The position numbers and the translations under genes are program-made. From UBA1388 sp964555515 (GTDB taxonomy: Bacteria; Patescibacteriota; Microgenomatia; UBA1400; PJMF01): a stretch of 18,268 nt of DNA. The notes beneath the pieces were generated by a model. The model ran no database searches. It had not been told where the DNA came from and saw only the letters and a list, made by a program, of their open reading frames with translations. Below, piece by piece: positions 7,193 through 13,769 of the stretch; position 1 is the first letter of the stretch; every line of letters starts with the position of its first letter. The stretch spans positions 1-18,268 of the forward strand of contig CAZKSJ010000016.1 of the NCBI GenBank assembly GCA_964555515.1, given 5' to 3'.

Positions 7193-8254
7193 ATGCAGAT
7201 CTTTGATGGTAAAAACTGGGCGGCAGAAAAAGAAGTTGAATTGCGGCAACAAGTGGCAGAATTACCGCTGCAGCCAGTCATTGGGGCAATTTTATTTAGT
7301 GAAGATGCTGGCAGCCAACTTTATACTCGCCTGAAAAAAGAGGCTGCCGAGCGGGTGGGGGTGGGTTACTCGATTCGAGAATTCTCGATCAATGACTCGC
7401 TCGATTATGTAGCGGAAAGTGTGCACCGTTTTAATCTTGATCACGAGATTACGGGGATTATCATTCAGAAGCCCACTAAAAAAGTCTGGGAGCGCGCTCT
7501 TGAGGAGAATAGGGGAGAGGAGCCGGCAGAATTTGCTGAATATCAAGATTGGTGGTCAGCTTTGACTGCGTTGATTGATCCTGAGAAAGACGTAGATGGT
7601 TTGCACCCGAGCACTTTAGCTGCGATTGAGCGCGGTGATTGGCAAGAGCAGGGGAGAGTACTGCCTGCTACCGCCCAAGCAGTGTTGGAAATAGTGGATA
7701 GTTTTTGTGCTAGTCAATCCAATTTTCAGCCAGCAGCTCGCATATCAGCCGAGAACGCAGAGATTGTGAATGGAGTAGGCGGTGGACGATCCGCAGATCT
7801 CGATCATAAATCGGTTGCCAAGGCGCATCAAGAAGATCATCAACCAACAAAAAGTTTAGACTTAGCGCGAGTTTTTAGTTGTTTAGCTCAAAAAAAGGTG
7901 ATTATTTTGGGAAAATCTGATTTGCTTGGTAAACCACTCTATTATTTGTTAAAGAACGGTCGAGTCAAAGTGGAAATGATTGGCAGCCAGCAGTTGCAAC
8001 AAAGGATCAGGCAGGGAGTTGGCCTGAGTGACGCCGATGTGGTTATCTCCGCCACCGGTCGTCCGGGTCTGGTGATTGGCGAGCAGTTGAAGCCTGGTGT
8101 GATGGTGATTGATGTGGGCGAGCCTCAAGGCGATGTAGATTTTGAGTCTGTGAAAGACAAGGCGGCCTTTGTCACGCCAGTACCTGGTGGCGTCGGACCA
8201 ATGACTGTTGTGAGTTTGCTTCAGAATGTAGTCAAGCTGGCCAAGAAGCCATAA
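7193..8254 (+). CDS. folD: Bifunctional methylene-THF dehydrogenase/cyclohydrolase with linker insertion
   Basis: FolD oxidises 5,10-methylene-THF with NADP+ and hydrolyses the product to 10-formyl-THF, which purine synthesis and fMet-tRNA formation use. Visible motifs are IFDGKNWA at the start, LYTRLKKEA with the catalytic Y44-x3-K48 pair, GIIIQKP (88-94), DPEKDVDGLHP (129-139), GKSDLLGKPLYYLL (240-253) for NADP binding and TPVPGGVGPMTVVSLL (328-343). The usual PCTP after the substrate loop reads PATA here (158-161). The protein has 353 residues against about 285 in the family. The excess is mainly a polar, low-complexity segment at about 172-228 between the two domains, plus some 15 residues near 101-122. 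The core is intact, so it should be functional. The start is fixed by the -10 box immediately upstream. Confidence 0.95.
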   Translation: MQIFDGKNWAAEKEVELRQQVAELPLQPVIGAILFSEDAGSQLYTRLKKEAAERVGVGYSIREFSINDSLDYVAESVHRFNLDHEITGIIIQKPTKKVWERALEENRGEEPAEFAEYQDWWSALTALIDPEKDVDGLHPSTLAAIERGDWQEQGRVLPATAQAVLEIVDSFCASQSNFQPAARISAENAEIVNGVGGGRSADLDHKSVAKAHQEDHQPTKSLDLARVFSCLAQKKVIILGKSDLLGKPLYYLLKNGRVKVEMIGSQQLQQRIRQGVGLSDADVVISATGRPGLVIGEQLKPGVMVIDVGEPQGDVDFESVKDKAAFVTPVPGGVGPMTVVSLLQNVVKLAKKP

Positions 8255-8273
8255 AAATCTGCTTGTTGGTACA

Positions 8274-8288
8274 TGCTATACTAATTTC
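8274..8288 (+). promoter_or_regulatory. Extended -10 of the toxin-antitoxin pair, leaderless
   Basis: TGCTATACT (8274-8282) is a near-perfect extended -10 (TG-n-TATACT). The transcript would begin about seven bases later, at or next to the A of the ATG at 8289. No Shine-Dalgarno is present. Confidence 0.55.
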
Positions 8289-8495
8289 ATGATAAAGAGG
8301 TTGTTTAATTGGCTAGGTTTTGGTGCAAAGAAATCAAAGAAAATTGAGGATGTGTTTGTTGAAGCAGGTAAAGTCAGTCTTCGCAAATATGGGGAAGTGT
8401 ATCAGCGACTAGAAAAATATGACAAAGGTGAACTTCCCGAAACCGAAAAAATGGTTAAATCTCGAAATTTCAAAGATTTTATACAATCAGTTTAG
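8289..8495 (+). CDS. Small basic protein, candidate antitoxin
   Basis: A 68-residue protein that starts MIKRLFNWLGFGAKKSKK and continues with a helical segment VFVEAGKVSLRKYGEVYQRLEKYDKGEL. It is directly upstream of, and overlaps by 77 bases, a Fic/Doc-family gene in a different frame. Small helical proteins with a similar Lys-Tyr-Gly-Glu-x4-Leu pattern sit before Fic genes in other Patescibacteria as far as I recall; this is from memory and not checked. An antitoxin role is inferred from position. The start is supported by the TGCTATACT box whose expected start point coincides with the ATG. It could instead be an unrelated small protein. Confidence 0.6.
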   Translation: MIKRLFNWLGFGAKKSKKIEDVFVEAGKVSLRKYGEVYQRLEKYDKGELPETEKMVKSRNFKDFIQSV

Positions 8496-8880
8496 ATCAT
8501 CAGGCATCTTTCGTTTTAGATATCAATCAAAAGACAAACTACCTCCTTTTGAAACCAGATTTGAGGGTAGACTGGAATCGATTTTGGGGAGTGTGCAGTT
8601 GATTGGTGATGTTCAGCAACAAGATTTGGTGGCAGTTGCAACCAACTTATTTGTATCGATCAATAGAGGTCATCCATTTCAGAACGGGAATAAACGATTA
8701 TCAATCTATTTTTTAGACGTATTTCTTCGCGTTAATGGGTTTGAGTTACTTATTGACTTAAGAAATTTGGAGGAGCTTGCAATTCGAACAAATTTGGAAA
8801 ATGTTTCAGATGATGATATTAAAAAAATTATTTACATCAAATTTGTTGAAAATACTTTTCCAGTAAATGAAGATAATTAA
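8419..8880 (+). CDS. Fic/Doc-family protein, candidate toxin
   Basis: A 153-residue protein with the Fic-fold motif HPFQNGNKR at 85-93. The catalytic His is H85. The Asn-Lys-Arg ending (N91, K92, R93) is that of Doc-type proteins rather than the GNGR of AMP-transferring Fic enzymes. P1 Doc phosphorylates EF-Tu and stops translation, so a phosphotransferase toxin is the likeliest reading. Upstream, PPFETRFEGRLESILG (42-57) fits the common segment preceding the Fic core, and LFVSINRG leads into the motif. I see no clear S/T-x3-E-G/N inhibitory motif inside the protein, consistent with inhibition by a separate antitoxin. The ATG at 8419 has no Shine-Dalgarno and overlaps the preceding gene, so the start is uncertain and coupling is probable. 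Confidence 0.82.
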   Translation: MTKVNFPKPKKWLNLEISKILYNQFRSSGIFRFRYQSKDKLPPFETRFEGRLESILGSVQLIGDVQQQDLVAVATNLFVSINRGHPFQNGNKRLSIYFLDVFLRVNGFELLIDLRNLEELAIRTNLENVSDDDIKKIIYIKFVENTFPVNEDN

Positions 8881-8883
8881 CTA

Positions 8884-8990
8884 TGGTACAATACCACCTC
8901 TAGTAATTATTAAATCACGGTTGTATCAATTTTCGTCCTGAATGCAGTTGATACATCCAGGGTTGTAATCAATCCAAACAAGGACAAACT
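8884..8990 (+). promoter_or_regulatory. rpsB promoter and leader with hairpin
   Basis: TGGTACAAT (8884-8892) is an extended -10 box; transcription would start near 8899, leaving about 90 bases of leader. In it GGTTGTATCAA (8919-8929) and TTGATACATCC (8948-8958) pair over 10 of 11 positions around an 18-base loop. A weak ribosome binding site AAGGA (8980-8984) precedes the ATG. S2 is known to repress its own mRNA in E. coli through the leader, so the hairpin could serve autoregulation; this is inference and no named leader family was recognised. Confidence 0.5.
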
Positions 8991-10088
8991 ATGCCAGATC
9001 AATCTAAATCTGACTCCAGTAAAAAAGTAGTCAAGAGCACTGCGGCTAAAACTAGCAAAGCTAAGCCTGCAGCAGTGAAGAAGACTACCAAATCAACCCC
9101 AGCTAAGTCAAAGACTGCAGCCACTCAGTCAACAGCTGCTCAGTCGACAGCTACCAAGAAGGCAGCCACCAAGAAGGCAGCTGACTCCTCAAAGGCAACA
9201 GCACCTGCAGCCAAAAAACCTGTAACTGCAATCACAAATACTTCGTCAGCCAAAACCTCCGAGGCCAAAATTACCGAAGCTTCGCCTACAACCAACGAAG
9301 CAAAGGAGACAGTGATCGCGACCGGGTCAGTTGCGCAAGCGGCTAAAGTAGCTGCGCCGGCTGCTCATCCCACCGCACCAACCACCCATCAAGCCCCCGA
9401 TTTTGATCTGAAAGAAATGTTAGAAATTGGTGCTCATTTTGGTCATCAAAAGTCTAAATGGGATCCGCGGATGGCTCCTTTTATCTACATGGAAAAGGGC
9501 GGAGTACACATTTTTGATTTAGTGAAAACTGCCGAGCAGTTAAAATTGGCTTATACGAAAGCTTATCAGTTGGGCAAAGCCGGCAAAGTATTAGTTGTGG
9601 TTGGTACCAAGCGTCAAGCCAAAGATGTGGTGGAAAAATCATCAATTGAGGCTGGTGCCATGTACATTTCATCTCGTTGGTTGGGAGGTTTTCTGACCAA
9701 CTGGCCACAAGTGCAAAAATCACTCAAGAGAATGATTAAAATTGAACAAGGTTTAACAAACGGTGAATTTGATAATTACACCAAGTATGAGCGAGTGCAG
9801 CTGGAGAAAGAGCAGAATCGCTTGGAAAGATTTTTTGTGGGTGTAAAAGACTTGCAGAGTAAACCAGATGCGCTATTTGTGATTGATACCAACAAGGAAG
9901 ATATTCCAATCAAAGAAGCAAAAAGTATGGGGGTGTTTACTATTGGTTTGGTTGATAGCAACGCCAATCCAGATGACGTAGACATTGCCATTCCAGCCAA
10001 CGACGACGGCCGGAAGAGTGTGGAGTATTTTGTCAAAGCAGTTGTTGGTGGTTATGCCGCTGGCAAAGCGGATCAGGGTAAGAAATAA
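8991..10088 (+). CDS. rpsB: Ribosomal protein S2 with a long Lys/Ala/Thr-rich N-terminal tail
   Basis: Small-subunit protein S2, which binds the 30S head-body junction and helps recruit S1 and the mRNA. The S2 core runs from about residue 138 (FDLKEMLEIGAHFGHQKSKWDPRM) to 355, with VGTKRQAKDVV, SRWLGGFLTN and LFVIDTNKEDIPIKEA in the expected order. In front lies a tail of about 136 residues made almost entirely of K, A, T, S and P, like histone H1-type or nucleoid-protein tails; E. coli S2 has no such extension and 241 residues in all. The ATG at 8991 has AAGGA in front, and the frame is continuously open, so the tail appears real and not an annotation artefact. tsf follows 28 bases later, the near-universal order. 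Confidence 0.96.
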   Translation: MPDQSKSDSSKKVVKSTAAKTSKAKPAAVKKTTKSTPAKSKTAATQSTAAQSTATKKAATKKAADSSKATAPAAKKPVTAITNTSSAKTSEAKITEASPTTNEAKETVIATGSVAQAAKVAAPAAHPTAPTTHQAPDFDLKEMLEIGAHFGHQKSKWDPRMAPFIYMEKGGVHIFDLVKTAEQLKLAYTKAYQLGKAGKVLVVVGTKRQAKDVVEKSSIEAGAMYISSRWLGGFLTNWPQVQKSLKRMIKIEQGLTNGEFDNYTKYERVQLEKEQNRLERFFVGVKDLQSKPDALFVIDTNKEDIPIKEAKSMGVFTIGLVDSNANPDDVDIAIPANDDGRKSVEYFVKAVVGGYAAGKADQGKK

Positions 10089-10116
10089 CCTACTTAAGGA
10101 AAAGAAGAGAGGTCAC

Positions 10117-10581
10117 ATGTCATATACTGCAAAAGATGTCAAAACTTTGCGCGAACAAACCGGCGCAGGAGTCATGGATTGTAAAAAAGCGTTGGAAGAA
10201 GCCAATGGCGATATGAAACAAGCCGCTAAGCTGGTGAAACAGCGGGGCATGGCTCGGGCAGAGAAGAAAGCTGATCGGGAAACCAAGGAGGGTTACGTCA
10301 CGTCATATGTGCACGCGACCGGCAAAGTTGCCGCCATGGTTGAACTATTGTGCGAGACAGATTTTGTGGCCAGAAATGAGGAGTTTAGAGCTTTGACTCA
10401 TGATTTAGCCATGCAAGTCGCTTCCATGAATCCCAAAGATGTACCTGAGTTATTAAAACAGGAGTACATCAAGGATCCCGGCGTGACGATTGAAGATTTG
10501 GTCAAACAATTGAGCGGTAAGATTGGTGAAAAACTCGCTGTCAACCGGATTGTGAGGTTTGAGGTGGGCGATAAGGCTTGA
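10117..10581 (+). CDS. tsf: Elongation factor Ts, compact form
   Basis: Guanine-nucleotide exchange factor for EF-Tu. An ATG at 10117 follows AGAGAGG (10106-10112) and gives 154 residues; the longer open frame reaches back into rpsB and is rejected. The UBA-like N-terminal domain is intact (KDVKTLREQTGAGVMDCKKALEEANGD, 7-32), as is the core exchange motif CETDFVARNEEF (79-90). It is much shorter than E. coli EF-Ts (283) and shorter even than the 196-residue Thermus protein. Aligned by eye, about 40 residues are absent after LAMQVASMNPKDVPELL, where Thermus has a helical segment, before the closing KIGEKLAVNRIVRFEVG. It is downstream of rpsB and probably co-transcribed with it. Confidence 0.96.
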   Translation: MSYTAKDVKTLREQTGAGVMDCKKALEEANGDMKQAAKLVKQRGMARAEKKADRETKEGYVTSYVHATGKVAAMVELLCETDFVARNEEFRALTHDLAMQVASMNPKDVPELLKQEYIKDPGVTIEDLVKQLSGKIGEKLAVNRIVRFEVGDKA

Positions 10582-10693
10582 TTTAGTTCGAGCTAAAATA
10601 TCGACAGCTCATTACTATCGACAATACTTTTTGTAAGCATCATTAGTCAATCTGGATTTGATAGGGATCTAATCGAGGTGATGATGAAAGTTT
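10582..10693 (+). other. tsf-tgt spacer with short repeats
   Basis: This 112-base spacer contains a weak hairpin TTTAG-TTCGAG-CTAAA (10582-10597) without a following T-run, and a direct repeat TATCGACA (10599-10606 and 10616-10623). GAGG at 10675-10678 is 15 bases before the tgt start, which is far for a Shine-Dalgarno. It fits better an ATG at 10684 in another frame, whose ORF ends at 10725 inside tgt. No clear promoter is seen. Confidence 0.35.
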
Positions 10694-11896
10694 ATGCAGT
10701 CACCACAGCGGCCATTTTCATTTGAGTTAATTGCGAAACGAGGTCATGCCCGGGCTGGAGTGATGCAGACCCCGCACGGCCAGGTGCGCACACCTATTTT
10801 TATGCCGGTTGGTACGCTCGGTAGCGTCAAGTCTCTAGACATGGCGGACCTTAAAGACATGCAAGCAGAGATTATTTTGGCCAACACTTATCACTTATTT
10901 TTACGTCCCGGTACAGAAATAATTGAGCAAGCGCACGGCATTCATAATTTTATTAACTGGCAACAGCCAATTTTAACCGATTCGGGGGGGTTTCAAGTTT
11001 TTTCATTGGGGGCGCAATCTGCCCAAAAGCGCGGGCAACACAACCATGTGCAAATTAGTGACGATGGTGTCTCTTTTCGGGCGCACCACAACGGTGGAAG
11101 TTATTTTTTTTCTCCCGAACGCGCCATTGAAATTCAACGCACAATTGGAGCTGATATCATCATGGCTTTTGATGAAGCCATGTCGGACGATTATGCAAAA
11201 GAGCAAGCCACAAAATCCGTTGCCCGCACCCACCTGTGGGCGGAGCAATGTTTTCAGTATTGGCAGGCGCATGACCGGTTGAGTAAATATGGACAATATC
11301 AAGCTTTATTTGGCATCATTCAGGGGGGAAAATTTCAAGATTTAAGAGAAGCGTCAGCACGTTACATCACCGGTATTGATTATGATGGCATTGCGGTGGG
11401 TGGGGAAACGGTGGGGTATAGCATGGAGGCTACTCAAGAATTGATGGGTTGGATTAGGACTCTGTTGCCGGCTCATAAACCGATTTATACAATGGGTTTG
11501 GGTAGAGATCCACAAGACATCGTTGATGCGACTTTGGCTGGAGCGGATATGTTTGATTGTGTTGGCCCAACTAGGTTGGCCAGGAATGGATCGGTCTACG
11601 AAGGGCAGCTGCAGGTGGTGGGCGGTCAGCCTAAGTTTGTTTCTACTCACAAACATGGTCGGATCAATATTGGTAATCAACAGTATGCGCAAGACTTCTG
11701 TGTTCTCAACGAAGGATGTGATTGTTATACTTGTCAGAGCGGTTATACCAGAGCGTATCTGCATCATTTGTATCGCACGAAAGAACTCAGTTATTATCGA
11801 TTGGCCAGTATTCATAACTTACGGACGATGTTGACCATTACCGAAAAATTGAGAAATTGGATCACTGCCCATGACCAACGCCAGCAAAAAACGTAA
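10694..11896 (+). CDS. tgt: tRNA-guanine transglycosylase
   Basis: Exchanges guanine 34 in GUN anticodons for the queuosine precursor preQ1 (or a salvaged base). At 400 residues it is full length. Motifs, with the matching Zymomonas residues in mind: DSGGFQVFS (96-104, D96), IIMAFDE (155-161, D160), GIIQGG (207-212), AVGGE (234-238), and MFDCVGPTRLARNGS (286-300), where D288 is the nucleophile. The zinc site is C342, C344, C347 and H374 (CDCYTC and IHN). No other queuosine gene is in the window, so salvage of a precursor is possible. An in-frame TGA at 10685 rules out any earlier start. The ribosome binding site is poorly placed (15 bases away). The next gene starts 26 bases before the tgt stop. 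Confidence 0.97.
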   Translation: MQSPQRPFSFELIAKRGHARAGVMQTPHGQVRTPIFMPVGTLGSVKSLDMADLKDMQAEIILANTYHLFLRPGTEIIEQAHGIHNFINWQQPILTDSGGFQVFSLGAQSAQKRGQHNHVQISDDGVSFRAHHNGGSYFFSPERAIEIQRTIGADIIMAFDEAMSDDYAKEQATKSVARTHLWAEQCFQYWQAHDRLSKYGQYQALFGIIQGGKFQDLREASARYITGIDYDGIAVGGETVGYSMEATQELMGWIRTLLPAHKPIYTMGLGRDPQDIVDATLAGADMFDCVGPTRLARNGSVYEGQLQVVGGQPKFVSTHKHGRINIGNQQYAQDFCVLNEGCDCYTCQSGYTRAYLHHLYRTKELSYYRLASIHNLRTMLTITEKLRNWITAHDQRQQKT

Positions 11897-12827
11897 ATTC
11901 AAACAAAAAGACGATCAGTCGAAGTGGAAGAGTAGGCTATGGTCGTTCATAATTTCTTTTTTTGGATTAAGTTTAATCCTGTATTTATTTTTTTTCTTTA
12001 TCGTACCCAATTTATTGCCGGTTGAGCGTAAGTTGTTGGCGATTGTGACGACTAAGGGCGCAGGTAATTTTCAAACAGGGGAGCCGGCAGTTTTATTGGT
12101 CGGTCTTGATCCAGACGCGCGCTACAATCAAGCGGTGTGGGTGGATGGGACTCTTGCAGCTGCTGAGATTGATAAAAATCATGAAACTCAAACCACTTTG
12201 AGTTATCAACTTGGCTTGCTGATCAATGACTTAATTTTGATTGATCAAGCCTGGCCAGACGAAGTTGACAGCACCCAATTGGCTATGGTGATGCAAACAG
12301 AGTTTTGGCGTCAACTCAAAACAGAAAAAACAATATCAACAGATTTGTTCTTAAGCTGGTATTTGCTAAAAAAAAGCAACTCATTTTCTAAAGTAGAGAA
12401 CCTGACTAAGCTGCCGAAAGAATTTGCACGAAATTGGGGTAGTGTCTTGAAAGCTGGTGATGATTGTCAGATTGCGGTGTTAAATTCAACAGATATCGCC
12501 GGTTTAGCGGGTAATTTGACAGATATTATTGAGCGCAATGGTGGAGTAGTGGTCAGGCTAAAACAATTTCCGACAGAGCTCACGAGAACAAAAATTTATG
12601 TTGATGAGACGGCAGCCTGCAAAAAAGTGGTGACATCAATTCAATCCTTGTTCGTGAATAAGCCAGAGATTTTGCCCATGGAGGCTGCGCAGGATGCTTA
12701 TCGAGCGCCTTTGGTCATTATCTTGGGGATTGATCAAGCTGATTTTGTTGGGTCAGGAAATGAAAGTGTTGAAGGTGAAAATTTGGATATCGAAGATCCT
12801 TCAGACGAAGAAGCAGGACAAGAATGA
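11871..12827 (+). CDS. Membrane-anchored protein with C-terminal LytR_C-like domain
   Basis: A 318-residue protein whose ATG at 11871 overlaps the tgt end by 26 bases, with no Shine-Dalgarno, suggesting coupling. The N-terminus is Lys-rich (1-21) and is followed by one hydrophobic segment (about 24-47), so it is probably a single-pass membrane protein with the rest outside. Residues 199-290 fit the LytR_C domain: CQIAVLNSTDIAGLAGNLTDII with its VLNGTG-like strand and helix, then VVVRLKQFP and the closing LVIILGID. In LytR-CpsA-Psr proteins this domain follows a phosphotransferase domain; here the middle region (70-190), which holds GEPAVLLVGLDPDARYNQAVWVDG, is too short and lacks the LCP Arg/Asp motifs that I would expect. 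The tail (295-318) is acidic. An envelope-related role is inferred. Confidence 0.75.
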   Translation: MTNASKKRKFKQKDDQSKWKSRLWSFIISFFGLSLILYLFFFFIVPNLLPVERKLLAIVTTKGAGNFQTGEPAVLLVGLDPDARYNQAVWVDGTLAAAEIDKNHETQTTLSYQLGLLINDLILIDQAWPDEVDSTQLAMVMQTEFWRQLKTEKTISTDLFLSWYLLKKSNSFSKVENLTKLPKEFARNWGSVLKAGDDCQIAVLNSTDIAGLAGNLTDIIERNGGVVVRLKQFPTELTRTKIYVDETAACKKVVTSIQSLFVNKPEILPMEAAQDAYRAPLVIILGIDQADFVGSGNESVEGENLDIEDPSDEEAGQE

Positions 12828-12836
12828 TCTGCGCTA

Positions 12837-12875
12837 GATTAATTGGCGGTGGGGGATTAATCCTAAAAATTTTTC
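12837..12875 (+). terminator. Hairpin with downstream T-run after the LytR_C gene
   Basis: GATTAAT (12837-12843) and ATTAATC (12856-12862) pair perfectly around a 12-base G-rich loop, and ATTTTT follows after a few bases (12869-12874). It lies between two convergent genes. The stem is A/T-rich and the T-run is offset, so termination is plausible only. Confidence 0.4.
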
Positions 12876-12907
12876 GCGACTGTATTTAACAGGAAAGATC
12901 AACAAAA

Positions 12908-13648
12908 TTAGCTGCCCAACTCAGTGGTGTCAATGTCGTCGAGAGTTTTTTCGTTATCATTGTCGTGATCGACAATTTGCACCGGAATGTCATCATCCTC
13001 AAGCAAAAAGCGGTCATCAATGTCATTAATTGATCCGGCGGCTTTATTTGGAGGAAATGAATGAATTTCTGCGTTACGTTTTGATTTACGCACTTCTTTG
13101 AGATAAACAGAGCACTGATTGTAGTTACAGGAGTGTAGCCGGCATGAATATTCATTACCGGTTTTGATGAGTTTAGATAATCGGAAAGAGATATCTTCAG
13201 GCAAGGCGCCGATGTAAATGCCTTGTTCATTTTCAACAGAAATATATCGTTTTTTCAGATTCAATTGGCAGGTTTGACCGACCGCCACTTGACTCAAGAC
13301 GCTTTTGCCAGCCAATCTGTGCAGATCAACGATTTTAGTTTTGCCTGGTTCTTCAATAAAATGTTCCCGATGAAAAGTGGGCACGACCAAGTTTTGCTTG
13401 GCTTTGATGCGTGCAAGTTGTTTTTTTGCAATATTGTTGGTCTTATCAATATCCAGCGTCTGCTTAAAACAATCCCTGGCCTTATTTTTTTTATTCATCT
13501 GCAGGTAGGCAATACCCATTCTGTTCAGAGCATTGATATTTTTGGGATCTTGATCAAGGATTTGAGTATTAATTGTGATGGCATCTTCCCAGTTGGAAGA
13601 CTTGGCGGCGGCAATAGCTTGAGCACTGAGTTTGGAAAGTATGGTCAT
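12908..13648 (-). CDS. TPR protein with a HIRAN-like beta domain
   Basis: A 246-residue protein if the ATG at 13648 is used. The frame extends to a TTG at 13708, but TTGACA (13705-13700), 17 bases, TATCCT (13682-13677) on this strand puts a promoter inside that extension, so the shorter start is preferred. Residues 10-84 carry two TPR-like units (WEDAITINTQILDQDPKNINALNRMGIAYLQ and KARDCFKQTLDIDKTNNIAKKQL). Residues about 113-185 form a strand-rich domain with VGQTCQLNL, IYIGALPEDISFRLSKLI and GNEYSCRLHS, which recalls HIRAN-type domains (uncertain). The C-terminus (205-246) is strongly acidic. TPRs mediate protein contacts; no partner is evident. It is convergent with the LytR_C gene and divergent from yebC. 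Confidence 0.82.
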   Translation of the reverse strand: MTILSKLSAQAIAAAKSSNWEDAITINTQILDQDPKNINALNRMGIAYLQMNKKNKARDCFKQTLDIDKTNNIAKKQLARIKAKQNLVVPTFHREHFIEEPGKTKIVDLHRLAGKSVLSQVAVGQTCQLNLKKRYISVENEQGIYIGALPEDISFRLSKLIKTGNEYSCRLHSCNYNQCSVYLKEVRKSKRNAEIHSFPPNKAAGSINDIDDRFLLEDDDIPVQIVDHDNDNEKTLDDIDTTELGS

Positions 13649-13676
13649 AGCTGTTTTTCTAGATTTGTCGCCCGAA

Positions 13677-13738
13677 AGGATACTTAGTATCATTTCATCT
13701 GTCAACAAGCAGAATAGCTGTGGTCAGACTGATATAAT
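13677..13738. promoter_or_regulatory. Divergent promoters for the TPR gene and yebC
   Basis: On the minus strand TTGACA (13705-13700) and TATCCT (13682-13677) are 17 bases apart and face the TPR gene. On the plus strand a perfect TATAAT (13733-13738) faces yebC, without a convincing -35. The yebC ribosome binding site GAAAGGA is at 13757-13763. Confidence 0.55.
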
Positions 13739-13769
13739 AGCATGAAGCAACAATCTTGAAAGGATGATT

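Noticed and set aside
8289..8880. One gene split by a frameshift rather than two genes
   Set aside because: The first frame has its own promoter-linked ATG and a distinct small helical protein, and the Fic core is complete in the second frame; a two-gene module explains this better, although the start of the second gene stays uncertain.
9985..10116. Longer tsf frame beginning inside rpsB
   Set aside because: EF-Ts homology starts at the ATG at 10117, which has AGAGAGG in front.
13223..13687. 154-codon plus-strand frame
   Set aside because: It is the shadow of the TPR gene on the other strand; its translation resembles no protein and has no ribosome binding site.
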